Positions 9,166 to 18,194 of a stretch of 64,000 bases of DNA are shown piece by piece. Within the stretch, counting starts at the first letter, position 1. Each line of letters opens with the position of its first letter. Location of the stretch: the NCBI GenBank assembly GCA_038146805.1, contig JAYQSH010000004.1:62001-126000 (forward strand). Direction: 5' to 3'. The position numbers were made by a program, and so were the translations under genes. A model generated the notes under the pieces. It was not told the DNA's origin, made no database searches, and was given only the letters and a program-made list of their open reading frames with translations. Source of the DNA: CAIYXB01 sp038146805 (GTDB taxonomy: Bacteria; Cyanobacteriota; Vampirovibrionia; LMEP-6097).

Positions 9166-9828
9166 TTCGCCATCTGAGATCACCGCTACGTACCCTACTG
9201 GGTGCTTGCGTGTGCCTCGCCTGCTCGCCGCTTCGCGGCTCGCAGACAGCAAAGCTGTCTTGTTTCACAAGACCGTCTTTGCTGTTCAGTTCATGCTTAC
9301 AGTGATTCATAAGATTAAGTTCATCATGGCTGCTGCTGTAACCAGTCTGCAAGGTAAACTCGCTCAAAAAATCAAAAGGTCTAATAAACTGTACTTCTAA
9401 CTTTTGGTTAGTAATTTTCCGATTCGAGCCAAATTTTTGGACTAGCTTGTTCATTTCTGAATAATTCTTATTTTTTAGACTGTGATAGGCTCTGTTGCAC
9501 GATTCTAAAAAGGCCAGCTCTTTTTCGAGCCGATTGTTAGGGTTGGTTTTAATTTTCTTGATTTGAGCCTGTATTTCGGATTTATTCTCAATTAAATTGT
9601 TTTTCTTAGACTTGTATTCTTCAAGTGTGATTTCACCTTCTAGTTGTAAATCCAGAAGATTATTAAGCTTAGTCTTGATAGACTCCAAATCTTGCGACCA
9701 ACCCTGAAGTGCCACTTTAGGGTTGTGTGTATCTTCTTTATCCCAGTCATAAGATTTTTGTTTTAGTTTTTCATAGACTTGATCATCTAGTGCGATTTGA
9801 GAGATAAAGCTAGTAATTGGAAATTGCC
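9125..9828 (-). pseudogene. C-terminal remnant of a large serine recombinase
   Basis: Read on the minus strand from about 9828, the frame gives ISQIALDDQVYEKLKQKS, then a Trp-rich segment and LLDLQLEGEITLEEYKSKK followed by a long coiled coil. This is the typical C-terminal part of large serine recombinases (zinc/coiled-coil region with the L-D-G-E-I-x-x-E-E-Y-x-x-K-K signature). The catalytic resolvase domain is absent. The 5' side is cut at 9828, where the sequence becomes a near copy of the IS30-type left terminus in reverse orientation (9803-9828). The 3' side runs through GC-rich DNA into the antisense of tRNA-Glu, so the natural stop is lost. It is a decayed integrase next to a tRNA gene. 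A short downstream frame starting with GTG at 9715 is part of this remnant. Confidence 0.7.
9803..9828 (-). repeat. IS30-type terminus-like sequence
   Basis: Reverse complement begins GGCAATTTCCAATTACTAGC, matching the left end of the IS30-type elements at 13428, 16197 and 43427 at 23 of 26 positions. No transposase adjoins it, so it is a solo end or scar. Confidence 0.5.
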
Positions 9829-9854
9829 TCTAGACGTCTCTAACCCATTCGCGC

Positions 9855-9860
9855 TATTAT
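9855..9860 (+). promoter_or_regulatory. -10 box, probably leaderless promoter
   Basis: TATTAT lies 7 bases before the ATG at 9868. Transcription would start at or next to the start codon, and no ribosome-binding site is present. Confidence 0.5.
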
Positions 9861-9867
9861 CTTTGTC

Positions 9868-10443
9868 ATGATCCAGAGATTAGTAGACAATATTTTAAGG
9901 CCTTTTGAAAATACCAAAATGGCACTTCAGTACATTGATTCAAGAGGGTATGATAAGGCTGATGTAGAAAAGCTTCTTGATGTTGCAGTGAATCAAGCTA
10001 AAAAAAATGGTGATGATAGCCCTGATAGAGAGTCATTGAGGAAGTCGCTTTTTCTTGATCAGGCAGAGACAGAACTTTATAATGCTGTTGAGAAGTCGAT
10101 GAAAGTTGATCATAATGACCCTAAAATTAGTAAAAAAATGGATGAAGATGAAAAAGAATATCAAGAGATAAGAAATATAAATATGAGGGGTTTTATTGAG
10201 TTAATGGGTGGTAACTTAGATTCTGAAGAGAATACAAGAAGTTTAATTCCTAAATTAGTTGGTGAATTTGCAAAGTTGAAGAAAATGATTCACGAACGTT
10301 GTGCAAATGAAATCGAGGCAGCAACTAAGAATTTAGAAAATACAAGAGATTGGATTGTTCATACTATGGAAAGAGTGATTTCAAGTTACACTTTGATTCA
10401 ACCAAATAGTATTTTAGAAGCAGCTGAAGCCCAAAAGGCTTAA
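9868..10443 (+). CDS. Unknown 191-aa helical protein
   Basis: No family recognised. The sequence is highly charged and predicted helical throughout, without signal peptide or membrane segments. Features are a DDSPDRESLRK loop near residue 50, a Lys/Asp/Glu stretch around 90-105 (KISKKMDEDEKEYQEI) and a C-terminal amphipathic helix. The ATG at 9868 is chosen because a TATTAT -10 box sits just 7 bases upstream. It stands between the recombinase remnant and a palindromic GC-rich patch, so it may belong to an old integrated element (inference). Confidence 0.65.
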   Translation: MIQRLVDNILRPFENTKMALQYIDSRGYDKADVEKLLDVAVNQAKKNGDDSPDRESLRKSLFLDQAETELYNAVEKSMKVDHNDPKISKKMDEDEKEYQEIRNINMRGFIELMGGNLDSEENTRSLIPKLVGEFAKLKKMIHERCANEIEAATKNLENTRDWIVHTMERVISSYTLIQPNSILEAAEAQKA

Positions 10444-10464
10444 ATTGTAGAATTGATATCAAAA

Positions 10465-10868
10465 ACCTAGCGCGCCACTTCGTGGCTTGCATCCTTTTGA
10501 TTTTTTGAGCTGCGTTTTTCATGGCTGAAAGCTGCAGCCGCCATGAAAAACTTCGCACAAAAAATTAGTGAAACATCACAAAAGAGCTGTTTTTATGAAA
10601 GAGCCGCTTGCAGCGAGGGCGCTAGCCCGAGCTGTGCGAGCAGCCCGAAGGGCTGCGAGCCTTGGGAAGCTAGGGTATTGGCGATTGCTGATGGCGAATG
10701 GTACGGATTTTGGCGCTGCGCTCGAAAATATCTACGTCGCTTCGCTCCTTTCAGAGACTCTGATATAGCGGATTGCTCGTCGCCACTACGTGTCTCCTCG
10801 CAATGACGTCATACAGGATCACTCTCGAAATATTTTCGAGCGCGGCGCCAAAATCCGTACCATTCATA
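10465..10868. repeat. GC-rich patch of nested inverted repeats
   Basis: This stretch has no convincing gene and is far richer in G+C than its surroundings. A foldback around 10505-10560 pairs a GCGTTTTTCATGG arm with CCATGAAAAAC. A second inverted repeat has arms at 10696-10731 and 10830-10865 (GAATGGTACGGATTTTGGCG and its complement, with a few mismatches). Between them, 10770-10810 read on the minus strand gives GTCATTGCGAGGAG ... GCAATCC, a dispersed palindrome type known from many bacterial genomes. GATGGCGAATGGTAC at 10690-10704 is the exact complement of 9160-9174 beside tRNA-Glu. Short frames here are fortuitous. Confidence 0.6.
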
Positions 10869-11095
10869 AATAAATGATGACTTAAGTCCATCCTGTCTTT
10901 TATAGATGTCAAAAAATTTGTAACTAACACTCCCTTGTTTCAACTTGTGAAAGTCCTCTTAAGCTATTTAGAAATTTCTTAATAGCACTTAATAGTATTT
11001 GTAGCTAAGCGCTCGATACGCGAAACACTCTTTTTGCTCCAAGTTTTTAGTGACTCAAATTGTATAACATTAATTGTGATAAAATAATAACTGCT

Positions 11096-11778
11096 ATGTC
11101 CACGGCAGATATATCAGTTTCTATAGCAAAGAACTTAAACACAATCTCAAGAGAAGAGCCACAAAAGCCTTTGCGTTCTAATGCTATTTACAACCCGTTC
11201 AAAAAAGTAGTAGATAATCTTTCAGATTCTGCAATTAGAGATATGCATACGGCTGTTGTAAATAAGTTGGCTAAAGTTCCAAGATTGGTTGATGAATTAT
11301 TTAACACTGATAAACTTTTTCAGATATTAAACAAAAGGGCTTTCAAAGATTTTGTGGGTTATCATTCACAATTTATGCCGAACAGTGTCGTTGTGAATAC
11401 AATAATGTGTTTATTTGATGCAAAAGATTATCAAAAGCACACAGACTGTGTATTGAGAGTGTTTATAAAAATCTTTTTAAAGTCGAGGATATTTTAGAAC
11501 GGGTTTATGAAAAATTTTTTGCAAATGAAGCTAATGGTCGACGTAAAATGAGAGAGTTTTATAATGGTCTGATGGATATTGCTGTTAGAGAGGACGACGC
11601 TCATGTTTTTGATTTTCTAGTAACCATCGAGCAGCATGATTATACTCCAGAAAAAGAATATGTAGTTTATAAATTTACTTCATGGGACTTAGATCAAGTA
11701 CTAAGTCAAGTTAATGATGAAAGTGCAATAGCTGATTATATTAGAGAAACTAATCTTGAACAAAGATTCAAGGATTGA
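11096..11778 (+). pseudogene. Unknown ~227-aa gene split by a frameshift
   Basis: Two adjacent frames form one protein: from ATG 11096 to about 11450, then continuing one frame over (VYKNLFKVEDILERVYEKFF ...) to the stop at 11776-11778. The join lies near 11440-11490. I prefer ATG 11096 over the in-frame TTG at 11060 because the intervening bases look like a promoter (GATAAAAT about 10 bases upstream of the ATG). The first part is Ser/Ile-rich then helical, and the second part is acidic. No family is recognised. Because several other genes in this window have single-base shifts that look like sequencing errors, the gene may be intact in the cell. Confidence 0.55.
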
Positions 11779-11842
11779 TTTTGAGCATTTAATTACTTAG
11801 ATGCTGTTAACAAATTTTGAGGCGCAATCCGCTTAACAATTC

Positions 11843-12610
11843 TTAGGCAAATTGCTGAGTCCAAAAAACTTTGCCACCCTGGTCTATAGTGTCACCAACT
11901 CCTATATATTTAAAACCGCTACTCATCATATTGCGGTAATGACCAGAAGAGTTTTTCCATGCTCTGACTACTTGCTCTGAGTTTCTTTGTCCCATGGCAA
12001 TATTTTCTCCTCGCCATCCATTAGTTAGTCTGTGCACCATTTGGTTACGTGCATTCATTCTTTGTGAGCTTAGACGTGCAGTATCTGTAAGATTTTGTTT
12101 AACTATCAGTGGTGCTTTTCCTTGTGCCACTCTTAAAGCATTGGTTTGTCTAATGACTTCAAACTCACTTTGTGACAATTTTACGCCATCTGGGTTTGGT
12201 ACTAATTTATCTAAGTCTGTTGTAAAAGTATTGGGCAACTCGGGACTTAGCGGACCTTGGTTTGGCATGTTGTTGTGATTGCTTGGAGGTCTATTTGAAT
12301 TATTGTTATTAACAAAATTTGTTTTTGCTATTGGGGGGCTTGTCTGTGCACCAAAATTTTGCCAACTTTGTTGAACTGCTCTGTTTTGTTGGGGATTCGT
12401 ATGAGAGCGTCGTGCATTAAAACGTCTTGAAAATCTAGGAAATAATCTACCTAATAAAGCTATTTGATTATCCGCAGGGCTTTGAGTATATCTCTGTGCC
12501 TCCGATTGCGCTGTTTCAGAGCTTGGCTCAGTAATGTTTTTGATAGCTTTGTTTAAACTAGTTTTATTACTAGAGCTATTTAAATTTAATTTAGCCAAAC
12601 TTAAATTCAT
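11843..12610 (-). CDS. CAP-domain (SCP/PR1, YkwD-like) protein without Sec signal
   Basis: Residues of about 135-255 form a CAP domain: FEVIRQTNALRVAQGKAPL, then QRMNARNQMVH, WRGENIAMG, WKNSSGHYRNMM and the final FWTQQFA. The typical metal-site His and Glu in H-R and GENIA are present. CAP proteins are usually secreted. Here the N-terminus has no hydrophobic signal. It is a 130-residue disordered region rich in Ser, Asn, Gln, Pro and Arg. Non-Sec export, for example through the flagellar export gate, is possible but untested. The gene is read away from the island border and faces the coiled-coil gene upstream in the same direction, 42 bases away. Confidence 0.85.
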   Translation of the reverse strand: MNLSLAKLNLNSSSNKTSLNKAIKNITEPSSETAQSEAQRYTQSPADNQIALLGRLFPRFSRRFNARRSHTNPQQNRAVQQSWQNFGAQTSPPIAKTNFVNNNNSNRPPSNHNNMPNQGPLSPELPNTFTTDLDKLVPNPDGVKLSQSEFEVIRQTNALRVAQGKAPLIVKQNLTDTARLSSQRMNARNQMVHRLTNGWRGENIAMGQRNSEQVVRAWKNSSGHYRNMMSSGFKYIGVGDTIDQGGKVFWTQQFA

Positions 12611-12652
12611 GATTTTTTTGCTATAAATTTCTATAACAAATTTTAATTAAAA

Positions 12653-13396
12653 TTAGGTTAAAGCTTCTGAGTTAATTTCGCAATGTAATTCTGCAAGGCT
12701 ATTATAAATTTTGATATTAAATTTTGGATTTAATCTTACTTCATAAACTTGATAGTGAGTATTTTCTCTACTTTGACCTACAACAGGTTGTGTACTAAGC
12801 CTTAGATTTAATTTAAGCTCGCTTGGAGCAACTGCTACTATCTTTAAAAAGTATTGAGATTCGTTTTCTTTGCACAGCTCTACACTTAATAATCTATTTG
12901 GGTCTTTTTCTTCGCAAAACTCAAAACTATCTTTTGTTTCATTAAGCTTTAAATAATGTTTTTTTAAATTTAAAATTGGATTTAAAAAATTTTCAGGTAG
13001 ATTTATTTTCTGGTTTTCCCTACTAAAACACAAGGCATTTTTAATTTGATCTTGAGAATAATTTTTACCTAAATCTATTTTTATAAAGTCATCAAGAGTT
13101 CTAAAAAATTTTTCTATTTCATTTACTGCAGAACTACTTAATTGTCTAATCGTAAAATTCTGATCACTATCTCGACGAAGTCTTAGCTGTTCTCCACTAA
13201 TAAAAACAGGTGCACATAGATTTTTTTGGTGCTTTCTTCCAATAGTTACTTCGTTATTTCTTTCTAATTCTCTTTTAATTTCTCCTAGGTCTTGCTCGAT
13301 TCTTCTTTGATTTTCTCTTAGGTCTTGCTCGATTCTTCTTTGATTTTGCCTAATTCTTAACTTTTGTATAATTAGTGTTATTAATGGCAAACGCAT
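12653..13396 (-). CDS. Unknown 247-aa protein with N-terminal coiled coil
   Basis: No family recognised. A short hydrophobic start (LPLITLIIQKL) is followed by a coiled coil containing the 11-residue repeat NQRRIEQDL[RG]E twice. In DNA this is a 33-bp direct repeat within about 13280-13350. The remaining 180 residues are mixed alpha/beta. A TATTAT -10 box at 13405-13410 lies 8 bases upstream of the ATG, indicating a leaderless start. It precedes the CAP gene and is probably co-transcribed with it. The IS30-type element begins 32 bp upstream of its start codon, so its promoter was nearly hit. Confidence 0.7.
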   Translation of the reverse strand: MRLPLITLIIQKLRIRQNQRRIEQDLRENQRRIEQDLGEIKRELERNNEVTIGRKHQKNLCAPVFISGEQLRLRRDSDQNFTIRQLSSSAVNEIEKFFRTLDDFIKIDLGKNYSQDQIKNALCFSRENQKINLPENFLNPILNLKKHYLKLNETKDSFEFCEEKDPNRLLSVELCKENESQYFLKIVAVAPSELKLNLRLSTQPVVGQSRENTHYQVYEVRLNPKFNIKIYNSLAELHCEINSEALT

Positions 13397-13427
13397 AGGT
13401 TAAAATAATAGCATGAATATTTCGCTA

Positions 13428-14650
13428 GGCAATTTCCAACTTCTAGCTTAATTCTTTAGACGAACTCATAGATTCATTGATAATCATAGCTTATTTCAAT
13501 TTTAAAAACCAAATAAATATATCTAAATTCTAGGTTGAAACCACCAGGTTTTTGGACTCAGGCGTGTTTGATCAGGAGAAATTAGATTCTCCGTCAGCTG
13601 CAAAGTTAAATTTTAGTCAACTGGTATCGAGTTGAAGTTCTCTCTGCAAGGCTTCTGCTGGTGTCAACCAATCCAAACATTTCATTGGAACAGTCCTCAG
13701 GTTCTCTGCAACTTGATCTAACTCTGCTTGAGTTACATTGCTAAAATCTGTACCTTTTGGATGATACACTCTCAGTTCTTTATTCAGCTGTTCAATTGCT
13801 CCTTTCTCATAAGGTGCTGATGGTCTAGTGAAATAAGTTGGAACACCAGTCAGAGCTTTGATGATGGAATGACCAACAAAAGATTTATCATTGTCAGTTG
13901 AAAAACTTTTTGTCCAGCTTGTAATCAAATTAGTTTTAATTGCTTCTGTCGTTAGAAATTCAGTCTTGTTTTCAAGTTTGATGAAAAATGGATACCTTGT
14001 TTTTCGCTCTCTACCACTGAGGATACAAGCTCTACTGCCAGAACAACCTACGACGAAATTTATTTCCAAATGACCAAATTCTTCTCGAGTATTTGCTTTT
14101 TCTGGACGTTCTGAAATACTTACTCGATCATAGATACCATGCTTGGATGATAGCCGGTGATTGCGTTTCCAGTATTTTTTATGTTTGCGGTATCGTTTTA
14201 ATTTTGGATTAGAGTTGATGAAAATGTATATTGCACTTCTACTAACTTGCAGACCTTTTCGTTTAGCAAGTCTTGAAATTTGTTCTGGACTTCTTCGTTT
14301 CTTGAGCTCATCCTTGATAAATTTTTGAATTTCAGGGTCACCAAGGACTGGTTTCTCTCGTTGTATCTTTCTAGAGTCTGCTAATTCTTGAGCTTTTTCT
14401 GGATTGTAGATTCCATCTACTGAATTTCTAGCAAGTTCTTGGCTAATTGCTGATTGGCTGAAGCCTAATTGTTCGGCAATAGTTCGCTGGTAGGGCTGAA
14501 AATGCAGGATTAGTGCGATATTTCGGCGTTTCTCTAGGGTAAGACGTTTGTAAGTGCTCATATTGGTTGTGGTTTTCACTATTTACAACCTATGAGCACT
14601 TCTTTTTGTGTATTAACTTTATTTAAATTAGCTGGTCAGTGGAAACTGCC
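13428..14650 (-). mobile_element. IS30-type insertion sequence, copy 1
   Basis: 1,223 bp. The left end is GGCAATTTCCAACTTCTAGC and the right end is the imperfect complement ...GGTCAGTGGAAACTGCC. It encodes one transposase on the minus strand. The flanks (TTCGCTA left, CTCACC right) show no matching 3-bp target repeat, and the right flank is an IS3-type fragment, so recombination probably joined these pieces. The same element occurs at 16197 and 43427. Confidence 0.9.
13617..14561 (-). CDS. IS30-family transposase, probably catalytically dead (copy 1)
   Basis: Cut-and-paste DDE transposase with an N-terminal helix-turn-helix (QRTIAEQLGFSQSAISQEL) and an integrase core. In copies 2 and 3 the first catalytic Asp is in GHLEID. 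Here it reads GHLEIN: codon GAT has become AAT. The other two acidic residues are in STDND and EKGAIEQLN. Loss of the first Asp should abolish catalysis. I place the start at the ATG encoding MSTY, not the GTG six codons upstream, because in copy 3 a one-base insertion removes that upstream frame while MSTY is conserved. Length is 314 residues. Confidence 0.9.
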   Translation of the reverse strand: MSTYKRLTLEKRRNIALILHFQPYQRTIAEQLGFSQSAISQELARNSVDGIYNPEKAQELADSRKIQREKPVLGDPEIQKFIKDELKKRRSPEQISRLAKRKGLQVSRSAIYIFINSNPKLKRYRKHKKYWKRNHRLSSKHGIYDRVSISERPEKANTREEFGHLEINFVVGCSGSRACILSGRERKTRYPFFIKLENKTEFLTTEAIKTNLITSWTKSFSTDNDKSFVGHSIIKALTGVPTYFTRPSAPYEKGAIEQLNKELRVYHPKGTDFSNVTQAELDQVAENLRTVPMKCLDWLTPAEALQRELQLDTS

Positions 14651-14852
14651 CTCACCAAGATTTTCAAATTCTTTTGTACTATCAAGTTCCTCTTTAAAGC
14701 TGCCATAAAAAGATTCTTGAAAACCATTTTGCCATGGTGAAGCTTTTGAGCTCATTGAACATTTGATCTGATTTGCTTTTAAAAAGTTTTGATACTCTTT
14801 TGATTTGTATTTAATTTGTACTCAATGCCTTGATCTGAATGAATCAAATCTG
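14651..14852 (-). mobile_element. Fragment of the IS3-type element (orfB 3' part)
   Basis: Matches the orfB region of the complete copies at 20640, 25162 and 27104 (coding for ENLGELIEA back to HSDQGSEYK). It is cut on the left by the IS30 copy and on the right by the RAYT element. A small internal duplication (TTTGTATTTAATTTGTACTC) also breaks the frame. Confidence 0.8.
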
Positions 14853-14859
14853 AACTACA

Positions 14860-15931
14860 GGGGTCGTAGACGGACAAAGGACAAAATAGCCTTTCTAGGT
14901 GTGATTCTTAATCTCTAGAGGACTTTTGACCCCCTACAGCGACAAGTCTAAATTGCTATTTTTATTTAGCAGATGGCAAGACCACTATTAATTGAATTTC
15001 AAGACGCTTTTTATCATGTCATCTCTCGTGGCTTAAACAGGCAAAAATTATTTTTGGATGAAGATGATTTTGTCTTTTTTCTTTGGCTCCTAAATCAAGC
15101 ACAAGAAAAATTTGGTTTTATTTGTCATGGCTATTGTTTAATGAATAATCATTATCATCTTTTTCTTCAAACGCCCAATGCAAATTTATCTAAAATAATG
15201 AAATTTATTAACGAAAGTTATGCTAGATACTTTCTCAATAAATATCCTAATAGGGATGGTCACGTATTTAAAGGACGCTATAAAAGAAAATTGGTTCAAA
15301 CTGATTTATATTCACTGCAACTAAGTCGATATATTCACCTTAATCCTGTAAAAGCAGGCATTGTTAAACATCCTCATGAATGGAAGTGGTCTAGTTACAA
15401 TGCATTTATTGGTTTAACAGCTTCGAATAGATTCCTAAATAAAGAGTGGATTCTGCAGCAATTTTCAAAAAATAAAAAGCAGGCTAAAGAAAAGATGATT
15501 GAATATACTTACGAGGATATAAGTTGTTTTTGGAACCCAGATGATTACTCATGTGGCGAGGTGATTTTGGGTTCGAAAGAATTCTTACATCATATTATAA
15601 ATCAACATATTGATACAAGTAAAATTGACCATAGGATTATTGCAGCATCTGAGTTGAATATATCAAAAAATCAAAAACCTGAATATGTGCTTGGGCAACT
15701 TGAGAAGCTTAATTTGGAAGCAAAAATGAAAATGCAAGTTAGTGTTTACTTTCTAAAGCAACATACTAATTTGAGCTTGGCTGAAATTGCTGTTATTTTT
15801 GGTAAAAGTTCAAGTGCCGTTTCGAAAATTTTTCTAAGAGTGAAAGGTAAAAGTGAAAGGTAAAATCAGTAATAAAATTAGAAGTCAAATGGATTTGAAA
15901 TAAATTTTGTCCTTTGAGCGTCTACGACCCC
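14860..15931 (+). mobile_element. RAYT element: autonomous parent of the 208-bp repeats
   Basis: 1,072 bp bounded by inverted ends: left GGGGTCGTAGACGGACAAAG, right the near-complement ending CGTCTACGACCCC. The similarity reaches about 28 bp each side and weakly into AACTA outside the left end and GATAATT outside the right. It contains one HUH transposase gene and about 110 bp of leader. The ends contain the GTAG tetranucleotide known from REP/RAYT sites. A 13-14 bp duplication (GTGAAAGGTAAAA) near the 3' end is shared with the interrupted copy at 24927-26447. This is the only full-length copy seen; all others are internal deletions or fragments. Confidence 0.8.
14973..15863 (+). CDS. REP-associated tyrosine transposase (RAYT) with DnaA-like C-terminal HTH
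   Basis: Y1-type HUH single-strand transposase of 296 residues. The HUH motif is His60-Tyr-His62 in MNNHYHLF; the probable catalytic Tyr is Tyr120 in SRYIHLNPVKAG. Residues of roughly 253-290 (VSVYFLKQHTNLSLAEIAVI... SSSAVSKIF) match the helix-turn-helix of DnaA domain IV, a module known to be fused to some RAYTs. The start ATG follows the conserved leader TTTATTTAGCAG, which is copied in truncated elements at 25040, 32959 and 35360. The gene looks intact, so it may be the trans-acting source for the whole repeat family. Only one strand is used by all copies, in keeping with a single-strand mechanism. Confidence 0.9.
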   Translation: MARPLLIEFQDAFYHVISRGLNRQKLFLDEDDFVFFLWLLNQAQEKFGFICHGYCLMNNHYHLFLQTPNANLSKIMKFINESYARYFLNKYPNRDGHVFKGRYKRKLVQTDLYSLQLSRYIHLNPVKAGIVKHPHEWKWSSYNAFIGLTASNRFLNKEWILQQFSKNKKQAKEKMIEYTYEDISCFWNPDDYSCGEVILGSKEFLHHIINQHIDTSKIDHRIIAASELNISKNQKPEYVLGQLEKLNLEAKMKMQVSVYFLKQHTNLSLAEIAVIFGKSSSAVSKIFLRVKGKSER

Positions 15932-16196
15932 GATAATTCAAATTAGGGTTCTAAGTTCTAATTGAGAATAGGGAAACACGCCCAAGCTCAGATTGCTAAA
16001 ATTGGGCTGACTTTCGCAAGAGATCTATTATACTCTTGATTTTCCGTTGTTAAAAGACTATATTTAATAATAGTTATGCGCACCTATCAATTAACAATGT
16101 TTAATCCTGGAGACACTCTTCAGGATTACAGAAATAGAATTTCTGCTTATTTTGTTAAGCAAGAAAATGATCATACTGTACGAAAAGTGCAAGATC

Positions 16197-17419
16197 GGCA
16201 ATTTCCAATTTCTAGCTTAATTCTTTAGACGAACTCATAGATTCATTGATAATCATAGCTTATTTCACTTTTAAAAGAGAGATAAATTTTTCTAAATCAT
16301 AGGTTGAAACCACCAGGTTTTTGGACTCAGGCGTGTTTGATCAGGAGAAATTAGATTCTCCGTCAGCTGCAAAGTTAAATTTTAGTCAACTGGTATCGAG
16401 TTGAAGTTCTCTCTGCAAGGCTTCTTCTGGTGTCATCCAATCCAAACATTTCATTGGAACAGTCCTCAGGTTCTCTGCAATTTGATCTAACTCTGCTTGA
16501 GTTACATTGCTAAAATCTGTTCCTTTTGGATGATACACTCTCAGTTCTTTATTCAGCTGTTCAATTGCTCCTTTCTCATAAGGTGCTGATGGTCTAGTGA
16601 AATAAGTTGGAACCCCAGTCATAGCTTTGATGATGGAATGACCAACAAAAGATTTATCATTGTCGGTTGAAAAGCTTTTAACCCAATCTAGAATTAGATT
16701 GTTTTTAATTGCTTCTGTCGTTAGAAATTCAGTCTTGTTTTCAAGTTTGATGAAAAATGGATACCTTGTTTTTCGCTCTCTACCACTGAGGATACAAGCT
16801 CTACTGCCAGAACAACCTACGACAAAATCTATTTCCAAATGACCAAATTCTTCTCGAGTATTTGCTTTTTCTGGACGTTCTGAAATACTTACTCGATCAT
16901 AGATACCATGCTTGGATGCTAGCCGGTGATTGCGTTTCCAGTATTTTTTATGTTTACGGTATCGTTTTAATTTTGGATTAGAGTTGATGAAAATGTATAT
17001 TGCACTTCTACTAACTTGCAGACCTTTTCGTTTAGCAAGTCTTGAAATTTGTTCTGGACTTCTTCGTTTCTTGAGCTCATCCTTGATAAATTTTTGAATT
17101 TCAGGGTCACCAAGGACTGGTTTCTCTCGTTGTATCTTTCTAGAGTCTGCTAATTCTTGAGCTTTTTCTGGATTATAGGTCCCCTCTACTGAATTTCTAG
17201 CAAGTTCTTGGCTAATTGCTGATTGGCTGAAGCCTAATTGTTCGGCAATAGTTCGCTGGTAGGGCTGAAAATGCAGGATTAGTGCGATATTTCGGCGTTT
17301 CTCTAGGGTAAGACGTTGGTAAGTGCTCATATTGGTTGTGGTTTTCACTATTTACAACCTATGAGCACTTCTTTTTGTGTATTAACTTTATTTAAATTAG
17401 CTGGTCAGTGGAAACTGCC
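16197..17419 (-). mobile_element. IS30-type insertion sequence, copy 2
   Basis: 1,223 bp inside the first cassette gene, flanked by the 3-bp target duplication ATC (16194-16196 and 17420-17422). This is the clean example that fixes both ends of the element: GGCAATTTCC... and ...GGAAACTGCC. Confidence 0.95.
16386..17330 (-). CDS. IS30-family transposase (copy 2, apparently intact)
   Basis: 314 residues from the conserved ATG (MSTYQRL). It has an N-terminal helix-turn-helix and a complete DDE triad: Asp in GHLEID, Asp in STDND and Glu in EKGAIEQLN. It differs from copy 1 at few positions and keeps the first catalytic Asp. It is the best candidate for the source of recent IS30 movement in this island. 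An alternative GTG start lies six codons upstream. Confidence 0.93.
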   Translation of the reverse strand: MSTYQRLTLEKRRNIALILHFQPYQRTIAEQLGFSQSAISQELARNSVEGTYNPEKAQELADSRKIQREKPVLGDPEIQKFIKDELKKRRSPEQISRLAKRKGLQVSRSAIYIFINSNPKLKRYRKHKKYWKRNHRLASKHGIYDRVSISERPEKANTREEFGHLEIDFVVGCSGSRACILSGRERKTRYPFFIKLENKTEFLTTEAIKNNLILDWVKSFSTDNDKSFVGHSIIKAMTGVPTYFTRPSAPYEKGAIEQLNKELRVYHPKGTDFSNVTQAELDQIAENLRTVPMKCLDWMTPEEALQRELQLDTS

Positions 17420-18194
17420 ATCAATTAAATACTCTTGTCAACAAATATTGTCCTGAACATGCAAAACAAAAAATTCAAAAAATAATTAATCAAATCAGAA
17501 TTAATGACTGTAAGGATTTTTGTATTACACAAATTAATGATGAAGATTCTGCTAATAAAATTGCTTTAGCTTTTTTCGAGATTCTTGTTAGCATCGTAAA
17601 TGACGCAGATAGACTAAACATCGGACAAGAAATTTTAGGTTTTGCAAAAGAATTGTTGTTTTTAACTCTAGATGATCCTAAAAAAACTGTTTCAGAATAT
17701 CTTTTTAAACCAAAGATAGTTTTAGAAGCTCGATACAATCAAAACAATAGAAATTTTGAACTGCGTAGATATTGGGTAGACACTAATGAGCTCCCAGTGA
17801 GATTTATGAATAAAGGCTTTGTTCATCGAACTTCAGAATTATCAAGAGATTTTGCTCGTTATATATGCCAAGATGAGAACTTAGAACAAGTCTTAGGATA
17901 TTTGGACAGCTTAATTACTCATATTAATAGTAATGAATTAGATTTGACCAACATTAAACATCCATTAGTTATGGAACTAGAAAATCTATTTTATTTACTG
18001 GATCAAGCTATTCGATCTAAAGAACCAGTCACGCTAAAAAAAGTTGAAAATATTTTTACTGAAGCTAATAATAATCCTAACCCTTTCATAGTTTTTAAAA
18101 ATCCAGAACAAATAATAAAAAAATTAAAATCTCTGGTTAATGACAATGCTACTAAATATATGATCGCTCACCAGAGAGATTGTCTTGAACTACA

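Noticed and set aside
9131..9400. Plus-strand frame starting inside tRNA-Glu
   Set aside because: It begins in the tRNA and runs antisense to the recombinase remnant; composition is not protein-like.
10543..10806. Two overlapping plus-strand frames in the GC-rich patch
   Set aside because: They run through inverted repeats, have Ala/Arg/Ser-rich composition typical of palindromic DNA, and lack initiation signals.
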